The translations under genes and the position numbers were made by a program. Shown in pieces: positions 1 through 9,540 of a stretch of 25,654 nucleotides of DNA (its first letter is position 1; every line of letters starts with the position of its first letter). The notes under the pieces are model-generated. The model searched no databases. It was not told where the DNA came from and saw nothing but the letters and a program-made list of their open reading frames with translations. The stretch spans positions 1 to 25,654 of the forward strand of contig JALLAZ010000102.1 in NCBI GenBank assembly GCA_036939755.1. The letters are read 5' to 3'. The DNA is from Stephanodiscus triporus (lineage: Eukaryota; Bacillariophyta; Thalassiosirophyceae; Thalassiosirales; Thalassiosiraceae).

Positions 1-42
1 TTGGAATTATCGATATTTAGAAACTGAGTTGCCAATTGAGGT

Positions 43-56
43 CAAACGTACAGTAC
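43..56. repeat. Isolated copy of the MITE terminal sequence
   Basis: The 14-base word caaacgtacagtac is identical to part of the terminal repeat of the element at 23894-24139, in its right-end orientation. If not chance, it is the edge of a related element that runs to the left of, or partly outside, the window. Confidence 0.4.
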
Positions 57-150
57 CATATGGTACATAGAGGTACGATACAAGGCTGAAACTGATAAGA
101 CAGAAAATCCAAAAAAATTCCGTTGAGAAAAGAGACCGCAAGACCATGGC

Positions 151-3003
151 ATGATGTGGGGGGAGGAGAAGAGACTTCCCCGCCATCCTAAAAGGCTATT
201 TCGTCGATCGAATAGTGCCCCGGCTGCCCATATCTTATCTCCAGATTATTCCCAGCGGTCGTCGTCGTTCGCCACGTCGCGGCCAATCATCGCTGCGGCG
301 GCGGCGGACGACGGCCGTCCCTCATCGTCGGCGCTGTGGGACCTAAAGCGAGTATTAAAAATGATCGAGGACGAGCGACATTTAGTCGCGCGCGATTTGT
401 ACGTCGATGCAAGGAGCAGGATCCTTGATCAGTCGGCTCCTCCTCGGCGTATTGACAATTTCGAGCAGAACAATACACAAACAAGGTGGAAGGTTACCGC
501 TGCTGATTTTGCTAGAGATTATGTCACTGCTTTAAGGGGGAAGAAGAATGAAAATAACAACAACGCGGGGGAGGATGAAGATATGGCTGCTCGGATGCTT
601 TTGGACGAGAAGAAGGAAGAGTTCATTGCATTGGAGGTACGTTGTTTCTTCTATCAACAATAATACCATTGTCATCTGTTTGTTGTAAATGACTTTCTAT
701 TTATAATTTACTAACAAAACAAAATCCCAACATAAACAATAGAATCGCGCCAAATTATTTACGGATGCGAAAGAAAGTTTATCGAGTGAATCCATTGATG
801 ACTGGCTTCACGCCCAGGTAAATCTTATGTATTCCCACGATTCTCCAATGAAATGTGTGCCCGAGATTCTGTTGCTATTACGATACTTAGAACAATATTC
901 AAAATGAATAATCAAACTGATCGCGTTCTTTCTAATAAATATCAGACACTCTTTGGCATAAGCACGTTCTACCGTCGTGAATCATCGACTGGATCGCTCT
1001 CAGTAAAAATCGAAGGAGAGTTACACGGCGTGCCATTATTCGAACAGCTGGTAGTACTGCGGGAATGCGATTTGTACCATACGTGGGCGCCATTCACATC
1101 CGCTTCTAGAAAGTTGGCGCAGCTAACCAAGCTTGACGTCGTTGCCTGGTTCATCGTCGGCGTGCCCTCTTTGGGGTTGACACGAGATGCGTGCTACCGT
1201 GCCGTGGGATGCGATTGTGTTAACGAAAGCGGAAGCGTGCTGTTGGTGGCTTGCGGGTTGAATGATACCGAAGAATTTGGCGTGAAGGATGGAATGAACA
1301 ATGAGGGCACTGGCAACCGGAGGCATGCTGACATGGGAAAGGATGATGAAAAGTTGGTGCAACATCATCATACAAAAGAAGAATCGGAACAACAATGTTC
1401 AATAACACCCCGAAATTCAATTTCTACTCGTAATGAAATCCTCTCGACGTTGGAAATACCCCCCATACCGCGTGGCACGGGGAGCGGACGGATGACAATA
1501 CGCAACTTCTCTGCAAGTATAGAGATTTTGAGTCCAACAGCAGCAGCGACGAGGATGGTCTTCAATATCGATCCCAATTTACAGCTGATGCCAAATTTTG
1601 TGATAGATTTTGCCATGAAAAGGATGTGCGGAATCATTCTGTCGCGGCTTCAAGCCATGGCAAGGAAGGCAGTGAATGATCCGGTAAAAAATCCCCATGC
1701 CAGAAGAATCAGGGAGGATGTTCGGTTCTACCGTGACTGGCTCTATCCCAAGTTTCGACTGTACTGTGACGAGCGAGGCTGGCAGATGCCCAAAGTTGGC
1801 GCTTTGGAAATTGAGGTGAACGATTTGAAGGCCGAGGGTATGGGTTGGATTGACGATGACATCGTTAACAACGCGGCGAAACTAGCCGAAGCCAGTCAAC
1901 TATGTAGATCGGAAGAAGTAGAGAGCGGCGCCTCGCCTTCTGTGAGTATTGACTCATCTTCTCTACATGGTATTAGATCGATGACATCGTCATCGAACAG
2001 CAGTTCGAAATCTTTGACAATGATGAAGTCGATGACCCTCCGCCGCTCATTATCTCAAGATGACAAAATTGCAGCGGCCCGCACACGCGCGGCTGACCGA
2101 CTACGACCGGAACCATTTTCGAAGAGTAAAGTCCGTCGACTCAATGAATTGAAGGTTGCCAAACAGAAGGCCACGGAAGAGAGGTCACGAAAAAGCATTC
2201 ACATGAGTGGCTCTGTTTTTTCGTCTTGTGTTGCCTCTACTCCAACTTTGACGAACTCCAACGAGATGGGAGAAGTGAAATATTCCTTATTGATCTTCTC
2301 GTGCAGCCTCATGGGTTTGTCGATGCTGCAACGTCATTCATCGTTTTTGAGTCTGACTCAATTGACGTGTTTTACTGCGCATTCATTCTTTGATCTGACT
2401 GCGATCGTTCTTCAGGCCATTCTTCTACGGGCGCTGCTGAATTGTGTGTTGTTTTATGCGTTTGAGAAAGTGGATTTTGGACAAAAGATATTGTTGAAGA
2501 GAATGTCTCACGGCAAACAATTATTCATCACGAAGGTCAAGAAATTTACCAAATACACTTCCATATCTGCTTTGATGGCCTCGTGCCTATTTGGGTTTCC
2601 AGCGGGGAGAATGATTCGCGGTGTTTGCTCGTTACCAGATTTTGCTGTTGATCATCTGGAGACGGTATCATCGCCTTTGATTGTTGCTTCGTCATGGCGC
2701 CAGATCTTGGCTTCGTTTGATGCCATTCAATTGAGAGTATGTGAGACTAGCCCAAATGTCAGCGAACAATGGACTTCGAGAGCGCTGGACATGAGTAGTT
2801 TTATCATATTGCGGCTAGGGATCTTTTCTGTCGCGTTGGTGTTTATGGGGAGTATTCTTTCGCCAAAGATATCTAATAAAAATCATGGACTGTGCCGAAC
2901 AGAGACCGATTCACGGATTTTTACAGGTGATTCTTTTGAAGCGACTGGAACTGGATTATTGAGTGTCGGGTCCATGGAGGTGATAGTCGAAGAAGATCTT
3001 TGA
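151..3003 (+). CDS. START-like lipid-binding domain protein with C-terminal membrane segments, three exons
   Basis: Proposed exons are 151-636, 743-817 and 946-3003, giving about 872 residues. Both introns are GT-AG (637-742 starts gtacgt and ends acaatag; 818-945 starts gtaaat and ends atcag), both lie between codons, and joining keeps one open frame. The N-terminus (1-162) is basic, then low-complexity. From about residue 188 the protein resembles the START-like (StAR-related lipid transfer) folds common in diatoms, including a strand-rich stretch with DLYHTWAPF and a later FNIDPNLQLMPNFVIDFAMK segment followed by an amphipathic helix. A Lys/Arg-rich possible coiled coil lies near 566-601, and hydrophobic, probably membrane-spanning segments follow at roughly 632-650, 665-700, 725-742 and 805-830. 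The inferred role is lipid binding or transfer at a membrane; the ligand is unknown. The START assignment is by pattern only and moderately sure. The gene is free of GAC triplet runs, unlike many neighbours. Confidence 0.72.
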
Positions 3004-3258
3004 CCGGAACAGAAAAACTTAATGATTAAGTAAGCGCATCAGGAGTCTTCATACGCCGGGAGCACAGGACGAATTGCGACTTGGGCGGAACCATTGGAGA
3101 CGGCTTGTTTGTCAATTCCTGTATGGTAACAGTCCACTCCTCGTATAATTGGACAAGGCTGAGGCGATTCTCCAACGACACGACAAGCGTATGGCATCAA
3201 ACCACAAAATATGAAATAATCGATAGCACAGCATTAAGTCTATGGACGTCTTTAGCTA
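3004..3258. other. Convergent intergenic region (shared 3' flanks)
   Basis: The START-like gene ends at 3003 on the plus strand and the flavoprotein gene ends at 3259 on the minus strand, so this 255-base gap must hold both 3' ends. I see no convincing gene in it and no repeat. The transcripts' 3' ends may overlap. Confidence 0.5.
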
Positions 3259-5521
3259 TTATTCCTGAGAGATACCGCTATTCCGCGCGGTCAGCGCTCG
3301 TCCCGCCGCAGCCCTTCGCTTCCTCGCCCCAGCCTCGTCCACGGCAGCCATCGCCGCTATGCGATACATCTCGTGGAACGTCACCGCCGAGTACAGGTTG
3401 CTCAGCACGTCGTCGATCGTGCGCTCGGCCTTCACGAGCTCCATCCCGTAATGGATAAGCTCGCACGCGTCATCTCCACAGATGTGCACCCCCATGATCT
3501 GACCGTTATCCTTGTCGAATACCAGCTTGAGCAAGCCGTTGGGGGAGAATACGAGCCCACGGAGGCACTCAGCGTAGAGCGCCACTCCCTCGCCAGCGTT
3601 GATCCCCAACTCCTTGCACTGCTGCATGGACAGTCCGTAGTACGCCGCCTCCGGAGAGGTCCACACGCCAATTGGAAAGGCGAACGGATTCGACGCGAGG
3701 TTCTTTGGATCGTACCTATCCTCGAACGTCGAGGGCTGATGCTCGTCCATGGTATCTGCCTCCACCCCCTCCAACGCTTCCACCGCCAGCTTCTTTTCCT
3801 CCTCGAGCATGCCCTCCACGGCCGCGAAGCCCTGCGCCGTCCCCGTCGACGCAAGGAACGGCCTTCCCAAAACGTCGCCCGCGGCGTACACGTTCCCCCC
3901 CCTGGCCGTTGATCTAAGTCGTGAGTCGACCACGATGCCGCCGAACTCATCCGTGCGGATCCCCGCGGCCGCCAGGTTTAGGTTGGCAGTGTTGGGCTTC
4001 CGACCGACGGCGGCGAGGTAGATGTCGCACTTGATCGTGGTCGCCGCACCGGTGGGACGCTCCCCACCGTTGCGCGCCTCCAGGTCAAGGACGACGGGGG
4101 CCTTGTCGTTGTCGCGCGGGACGTTGAATTTTTTCACCTGTGCGCCACGTTCGACCTTGATGCCGCTCCTTGCCTGCCGGGGCGAAGAGAAAAAGGAGGG
4201 ACGCGGACGGATGCGTTCGAGACGTTTCATCGAGAAAAAAATGGGCGAATCTCGTCGAACTCGCTTACTCACCAAATCGGCGACCAGCATGCCGGCGATG
4301 TCCTTGTCTAGACCGATCTTCATCAGGGCATTCCTGGGTATGCTATCCCTGATAATGAGCGTGACGTCGCTCCCCAGATTCTTGAATATTTTCGCGAATT
4401 CGATGGCGATGATCCCGCTGCCTGTGATGGCCACGCTCTTGGGCAGACGACTCAAAGTGTTGATGGAATCGGAATCAAATATACGACGTCCATCGAAGGG
4501 TATGCCGCCGGGACGGAACGGTGTGGATCCTGTGGCGATGAGGGTCCTCTTCGCGGTCAGCGTAGCGATGCCGCTGACGAGCTGTCCTCCCGAAGAGGAG
4601 TCGGGCGTGACTATAAGGGAAGAGGGACCGCCGGAGTCGGCGAAGGCGGCGTGGCCCTTGACGTACTGTTCGTTTGTTACGATTTATCGGGGGGTGGAGG
4701 GGCGACGAGATAGTTGGTAGAGTACAATTCATCAATGATAAAGAGATATCCGTCCGTTCTTCATTATCAGACAGTATGTCGAAAGGCTTACCGAGACGCC
4801 GGCGTAATCCAATTGACGGAGGGCGTCGCGCGCGTTGAAGGACGCCAGCTCCACGCAGGACGTCACGATTTCGTTCCAAATGCTGTTACTCGTGTTCGAC
4901 GAAAGAGATGACGCGGGGGTTTGGATCATAAATGTAATTCGCGACAATCGAACAACATACAGACAAGCCACGATCATCATCAATCGTTCTCCGCGATATC
5001 CACAAAGTACTACGACGACGCACAACGACAACGACGACGACGGACGGAACGGACCTGTCGTCCCTCAATCCCATCCCCTTGAGCGAGCCGACGCTTATCC
5101 TCTTGACGCTCGCCCTGAGCGCCTTGCTGAACAGTCCCGTGGGCCCGCCGAGGCTCAGGTCCTCCCCGGTGGCCTCGTTCATCAGTGCCCCGGACGCGCG
5201 GGGTGCGTCGATCAGCACGACGCTCGCCCCCTTCGACGCCGCCAGGAGGGCCGCGGACACTCCCACGGGACCCCCGCCGATGACGGCGAGGTCGTAGGTC
5301 CTGCCGGAGACGTCTCCCGGCTCCATCGCCGCTGACACGACGACTCGTCGTCGTCGGGAGCATCGCGACGGCTGGAACTGCTGGAAGGCGCGGCCGCCGG
5401 GAGCGAGGGCGAGGAAGAAAAGGGCGAGGAGGACGGGGAGATAGAGTCCGCCTCCACACGCCGCGGCTGGGATTGATGTCGACGGAGCTTTCTTCATCGT
5501 CATCGTTCGCGGGAGGAACAT
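3259..5521 (-). CDS. Plastid-targeted FAD/NAD(P) pyridine-nucleotide oxidoreductase-like protein lacking the redox disulfide
   Basis: Four exons on the minus strand: 5521-5055, 4882-4792, 4665-4273 and 4173-3259, about 621 residues. The introns (4883-5054, 4666-4791, 4174-4272) are GT-AG, the last with a gtgagt donor. Residues 22-46 form a signal peptide ending GGRAF|QQF, like the diatom plastid-import motif. The FAD-binding fingerprint is at 81-88 (IGGGPVGV), the NAD(P)-binding fingerprint at 266-277 (ITGSGIIAIEFA), the second FAD motif is YAAGDV, and the dimerisation domain is C-terminal. The family includes dihydrolipoamide dehydrogenase, glutathione and mercuric reductases and soluble transhydrogenase (SthA). 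The usual GGTCxxxGCxPSK segment is instead GEDLSLGGPTGLFSKAL, with no cysteine, and the C-terminal HPTxxE site reads AVTFHEMYRIAA. The ending resembles SthA (xEAYRVAA). Disulfide chemistry is therefore unlikely; NAD(P)H/FAD transhydrogenase or diaphorase activity is an inference. Confidence 0.85.
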
Positions 5522-5675
5522 AGTGGGGCTCGATGCACAGAGTGTAGATTAGAGGAAGAGCGCGCGGCGCAGGCGGGATTGAGAGAAGAGAACTCCTCGC
5601 ATTCACCTCCCGCCAATAAAGGAATCGACTAGATATGTTCCCCATCTGAATTTTTGTATATGTGTCTCGATTTGA

Positions 5676-5771
5676 GGATGGTATCTTGGATTTTCTGGTA
5701 CATAATGAAATCGTACATCCCATATTTGGGATGGTATCTAAAATTATTTGGTACTAAATGTACGGATTCCC
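5676..5771 (+). repeat. Imperfect tandem direct repeat of about 45 nt
   Basis: Two adjacent copies, about 5676-5722 and 5728-5771, both begin ggatggtatct, pass through a tttggtac/tctggtac block and end in a gtac..tcc segment. The similarity is imperfect. The copies lie at the start of the AT-rich gene-poor stretch upstream of the flavoprotein gene. Confidence 0.5.
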
Positions 5772-5850
5772 GCATACCAGGGCTCAAGGGGGAATCCCTT
5801 TTTTTGGACTTCGAAGTTTTTCTATTTTTTTGTCCGCCAAACGCAGATTT

Positions 5851-6080
5851 ATACAAATTCGTACCTACCAATTTATACATACAAATTGGTAGGTACGAAT
5901 TCGTATGTTACAAATTCGTATTACATATACACGGTGTCTACCATGATACAAATTGGTACGTACGAATTCTTAGATACAAGTTCATATTACATACGAATTC
6001 CCTACCAATTTGTATGATATACTAATTGGTAGGTATGAATCTGTATGTTTTTATGTCAAATTCATTTGTGGTAAATACGA
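5851..6080. repeat. AT-rich array of alternating inverted repeats (ACAAATTGGTAGGTACGAAT unit)
   Basis: A unit of about 24 nt recurs in both orientations. The arm at 5851-5874 is the reverse complement of 5883-5906 at 23 of 24 positions, separated by 8 nt, so the DNA can fold into a strong hairpin. A second, weaker pair is about 5996-6015 with 6019-6037. Further partial plus-orientation copies lie near 5949-5972 and 6064-6090. The core words are CAAATTGGTA and GGTACGAATTC. I see no coding sequence here. Possible explanations are nested miniature inverted-repeat elements or a local palindromic satellite. Confidence 0.6.
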
Positions 6081-6129
6081 ATTGGAAGATACGAGTTGAT
6101 AACGATTTCTAAAAAAACATAACAAAAAA

Positions 6130-7029
6130 AACCTTACGCCCAGGTATTCAGGAACCTGTAGAATCTATACCAACAAATCTGAGATGCATCAAAAACTATT
6201 ATATGAATTCCTACACAGGATCCATAGCTACGCAAGAGCGTGTGGCTAAACATACCGGAACAATCAGGACACCGTCCCCAAATCAAGACACATACAAATT
6301 CAGATGGAGAATATAGTCGATCCCTTTTTTCATTTAAAATTGATAGAATAAGATGAGATTGCAAATTAAATGTTGTAAGTTTGACAATTTTTTTCGTATT
6401 TTCGATATCAAAGGTGAATATGACCCATAAAAAAAGATGACTCATGTCGAAAAAAAAGTCGTTTTTTATCAAAAAGTTCAAGGCCACCGATTTCGACTTT
6501 ATTATTTACACAATCACCTAACTAGAGGGACATATAAATGTGATCTGATATGCCCCATCAGATGGGACATAAAACAGTTTCTGATGATTAATTTCAAAAC
6601 GAGAAGTTCAATCATACGTAGAGGTGCATTTTCTCGCAGATTGCTTATGCAGCGTGTTGCTTATGCAGCCTGGTCTACTATGGTATCCTAATCCACGCCT
6701 CCTGCCAAGGCCCGAGCCAAGGACGACTTAAAAATGGTCCTGTTCAAAATAATGATGTCACTTACACTAGAGTATGTTTCGCCTTTGTGCAATTTCAACG
6801 GTGTTGAGCATGCTCAGTTGTGTGGCTACCATGTCATCATCATCGCAGCCTCAAATATTGAACCATTCATCCGTGGGATGATGGCGGCCAATCAGCAGCT
6901 AGGGCTCTACATGGCCCTGAGCAAGACGAGTTCTCCTCCTCGGAGTCGGAGCTTTGATGGTGAGGACGGCGTTCACCCCTTTATCTGAGGAGCGTTGGGG
7001 CGGGAGTCAAAACACGATGTCCCCCCCCC
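6130..7029. other. Gene-poor stretch, no supported gene
   Basis: This region is AT-rich to about 6660, then of mixed composition. Open frames up to 117 codons occur, but none has recognisable domains or convincing amino-acid composition. Small structures are visible: a short inverted repeat atctgat / atcagat near 6542-6567 and a tandem ttgcttatgcagc duplication near 6642-6670. The final 150 bases may hold the decayed 5' part of the broken gene that follows. Confidence 0.4.
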
Positions 7030-7571
7030 CACGAAGATCTTGGGACGCCCAACCCCTCGTCTTACTCCGGGGACGTCGACGATCATACCGACGACGAACT
7101 GCCGAGGACCTCGGCGACGCAGCTGCAACTTCCCTTCGACCCGGACATCGACATCGAAATCGACGACGACGACGTCGGTGTCGATGACGACATCCGCGAC
7201 AACGACGACATCGTCCGTGGCGGAGATAGGGATGACGACTTCGCCGTTCAGCGCCTGCGCACGCACGCCAGCTACGCGCGTACGAGGTGAAGCGACGTCT
7301 GGCATACGAGTCGAAGCTCCATTCCTCGAGTCTGTACTGACGTGCCTTTCGCACGTTGATGCGCGACTCTCTCCTCGAGACGCAGATGGCGGACCTGTTG
7401 ACGAGGGGATGGGGATGGACTCACGCGTCGGGGGGATATCGCGACACGATGACGAGCGTGGGAGAGTGGTGCATCGACGAGGGGGGGACGCCGATTGTCG
7501 ATCCGAGGAAGAAGAAACGGTTCCCGGATGCCAACGTCGCATCCGCCGCCGGGGGGGGGTATCTATCGTAG
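7030..7571 (+). pseudogene. Probable broken coding region (frameshift plus in-frame stop), unknown product
   Basis: From about 7030 one frame reads a Pro/Ser stretch and then an Asp-rich tract (PFDPDIDIEIDDDDVGVDDD) leading to VQRLRTHASYAR at 7280. The plausible continuation EVKRRLAYESKLHSS appears only in another frame (from 7281), consistent with loss of one base. That frame hits TGA at 7338-7340 after SSLY, but resumes directly as RAFRTLMRDSLLETQ and stays open to a stop at 7571, including TRGWGWTHASGGYRDT and VDPRKKKRFPDANV. Codon use and the Asp tract match the GC-rich real genes nearby. I read it as a decayed duplicate of an unidentified protein gene. The alternatives are assembly errors or chance. 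The true start is not visible. Confidence 0.42.
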
Positions 7572-7785
7572 GACGGATTATCGGATTTTTTGGAACTAGA
7601 ACTACTTGTGACGAAGGGCAGACATGACGAGAAGATTTTTTTATTTGATATTAGTTTCGAAACGGCAAGACTGTAAAGGGCATTCGTAGATGGTTCTATT
7701 TTGGTCGGAAATTACCGGGTCCAACAAGACGAAAAGCTGATTGAGTAACATTTAATTTTAAATAAATGTTATCTCGGGGCGTTTG

Positions 7786-9351
7786 CTAAATGAGCAAAAA
7801 TGGAATGTCGCAAGCATAGAGCAATCCCAGGCACGTCGCCGTGGATGCGAACAGGAACAGCGGCTCCCTCGATTGATGGACGAATTTTTTGATAAGGTCG
7901 CCAGCCGGGACGACGGTGCGATGTTCGTCATCGCGAGCGTCGATTCCATCATTCGTGATTGGCGTCGGACGATCGGATTCGCTCGCGTCGACGTCCGATG
8001 AATTGACGCGTGCGTTCGCGTCGATTTCTACCCCGCCGACCGTTGGAGGACCGGACCATCCGCAATTCATCGCGTTCGTCATCCAACCCCTCGCCTCCTC
8101 GGAATCGAACTCCGACCGCGCGATCCAATTCAGCACGTCCGACGCGTACGGATTGGCCAATGCGCTAGCGACGGTCGGACACGCGTGCGAGACACTGAGT
8201 CGACCTCGCGACGATATTCCTCCTCGTCCGGGAGGAGGCCGCGCATCCGATGCGCGAACGCCGGCGTCTGCGTTCGCGGCGGGCGGCGTCGGTCCGATCC
8301 TCCACAGGAAGTGCTCGACGCACTTGTAGCACAGGAAGAAGGAGAACAGATCGATGACGCGCTTCATCCTGCATCCCCACAGCGCCCTCGGTTTGCGAGG
8401 GACGCGATCCTCGTCCTCCCCTACACCCGTCCCGTACTTCGAACGGATCGCATCGCCGTGGAAGAAATTCATCAACCCCGCGTCCCACGACCTCAGGTGC
8501 CACTTGTTCCTGAGCTGGAGCGCGATCAGCCTCTGGTACGCGACGTTGTCGTTCCAGTGGTACACCGTCCCGGTGACCCTCGTCGCCATCAGGGACAGGA
8601 AAAGCACGGCCGCGTGGAAGCCGTCGGCATCCCACGATCCCGGAAGGCGCGCGATGACGACGGAGTAGCACACCCAATCCGCGAACGCGGATATCATCGA
8701 ATAGAATCGGATGTAGAGGACGCAGTGCAACACGAGCGATAGCGCGGCCGGGAGGGCGTGGTGGCATTCCTCCAGGAGGGCGTATCGGATGACGTCGCGC
8801 GCCGTCGTAGTGCGCCGCCGCGCCGCCGCCGCCGCCGGGAGGGGGAGGTCGAGGAGGAGTAGGAGGCGCGCGTTCACGAGCTCCTCACGGCCGAGGATCG
8901 ACTCGGTGTACGCGGTTCCCTCCCTCCCGCGCAGGAGCCTCGAGAGGAGCTTCCGACGGGATTCCACCGCCTCGTGGAGCGATCGACGCCGACGATGAGA
9001 CGTCGGCGGTAGGAGGAGGTCGGGGGCATCCGATCTCGACTCGCCGCCCTCTTCCTCCGGATCGTCGTCGTCGCTGTCCCCTTCGTCGTCGTTGTCCCCT
9101 TCGTCGTCGTTGTCCCCGTCGTCGTCGTCCTCTTCTTCCTCTTCGTCGACGACGATGACCTCGTCCCTGTCGCGCGGGGCGCCATTTACGAACGTCTTCG
9201 TCGGTTCGTCGTTGTCCACGCGGGATGACGGGAGGGCATCCTCGTACTGAAACTTAGTTTCATGCGGAGTCGTCACCTCTAAATCCTGGACCATCGACGC
9301 CGCCGACCGCGTGGACCGGTAATCGGCGGCGCTAGCTGCCATTGACGTCAT
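7786..9351 (-). CDS. Hypothetical acidic multi-pass membrane protein (521 aa)
   Basis: This is a single uninterrupted frame starting at ATG 9351; no family is recognised. Residues 1-60 are polar. Residues 64-103 are almost entirely acidic, with two clear copies of an 18-bp DNA unit encoding GDNDDE. An Arg-rich stretch follows (120-145). Hydrophobic segments at about 199-219, 243-260, 333-350 and 496-519 suggest three or four membrane helices. The stretch 236-300 has a conserved-looking Trp/His-rich pattern (LPGSWDADGFHAAVLF, TGTVYHWNDN, RNKWHLRSWDAG, FFHGDA). Residues 355-400 are low complexity. There is no signal peptide. The start region touches the left edge of the inverted-repeat segment at 9398. 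I assign no function. The reading frame is judged real because of its length, hydrophobic pattern and codon periodicity. Confidence 0.7.
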   Translation of the reverse strand: MTSMAASAADYRSTRSAASMVQDLEVTTPHETKFQYEDALPSSRVDNDEPTKTFVNGAPRDRDEVIVVDEEEEEDDDDGDNDDEGDNDDEGDSDDDDPEEEGGESRSDAPDLLLPPTSHRRRRSLHEAVESRRKLLSRLLRGREGTAYTESILGREELVNARLLLLLDLPLPAAAAARRRTTTARDVIRYALLEECHHALPAALSLVLHCVLYIRFYSMISAFADWVCYSVVIARLPGSWDADGFHAAVLFLSLMATRVTGTVYHWNDNVAYQRLIALQLRNKWHLRSWDAGLMNFFHGDAIRSKYGTGVGEDEDRVPRKPRALWGCRMKRVIDLFSFFLCYKCVEHFLWRIGPTPPAANADAGVRASDARPPPGRGGISSRGRLSVSHACPTVASALANPYASDVLNWIARSEFDSEEARGWMTNAMNCGWSGPPTVGGVEIDANARVNSSDVDASESDRPTPITNDGIDARDDEHRTVVPAGDLIKKFVHQSREPLFLFASTATCLGLLYACDIPFLLI

Positions 9352-9397
9352 TGTTGGAGATTGTTTCGGCGCAGAATAAACGATATCTACTCACTAC

Positions 9398-9532
9398 TAC
9401 AGATTCCAAATCAATCGATATTTCTTCTACCACCCCGAGTGGTAGATTCCCAATTTTCCCTGTACCAGAAGCTACGGAGGAGTCTGTAGAAGCTAGAAGT
9501 ACAATAGATACTGTCCAAGAAAAAGGCTTGTT
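9398..9532 (+). repeat. Left arm of the inverted repeat
   Basis: This arm contains the word agattccaaatcaat near its outer end and the near-identical block at 9494-9532, which carries atactgtccaagaaaaaggc. Compared with the right arm it has about 40 additional bases between the two conserved blocks. Confidence 0.65.
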
Positions 9533-9540
9533 CACCGCGT

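Noticed and set aside
3373..4720. Plus-strand frames inside the flavoprotein gene
   Set aside because: The minus strand carries FAD and NAD fingerprints with matching splice sites; the plus-strand frames have none.
5851..6040. CRISPR-like array or rho-independent terminator
   Set aside because: The repeats alternate in orientation without unique spacers of constant size, and the genome is eukaryotic.
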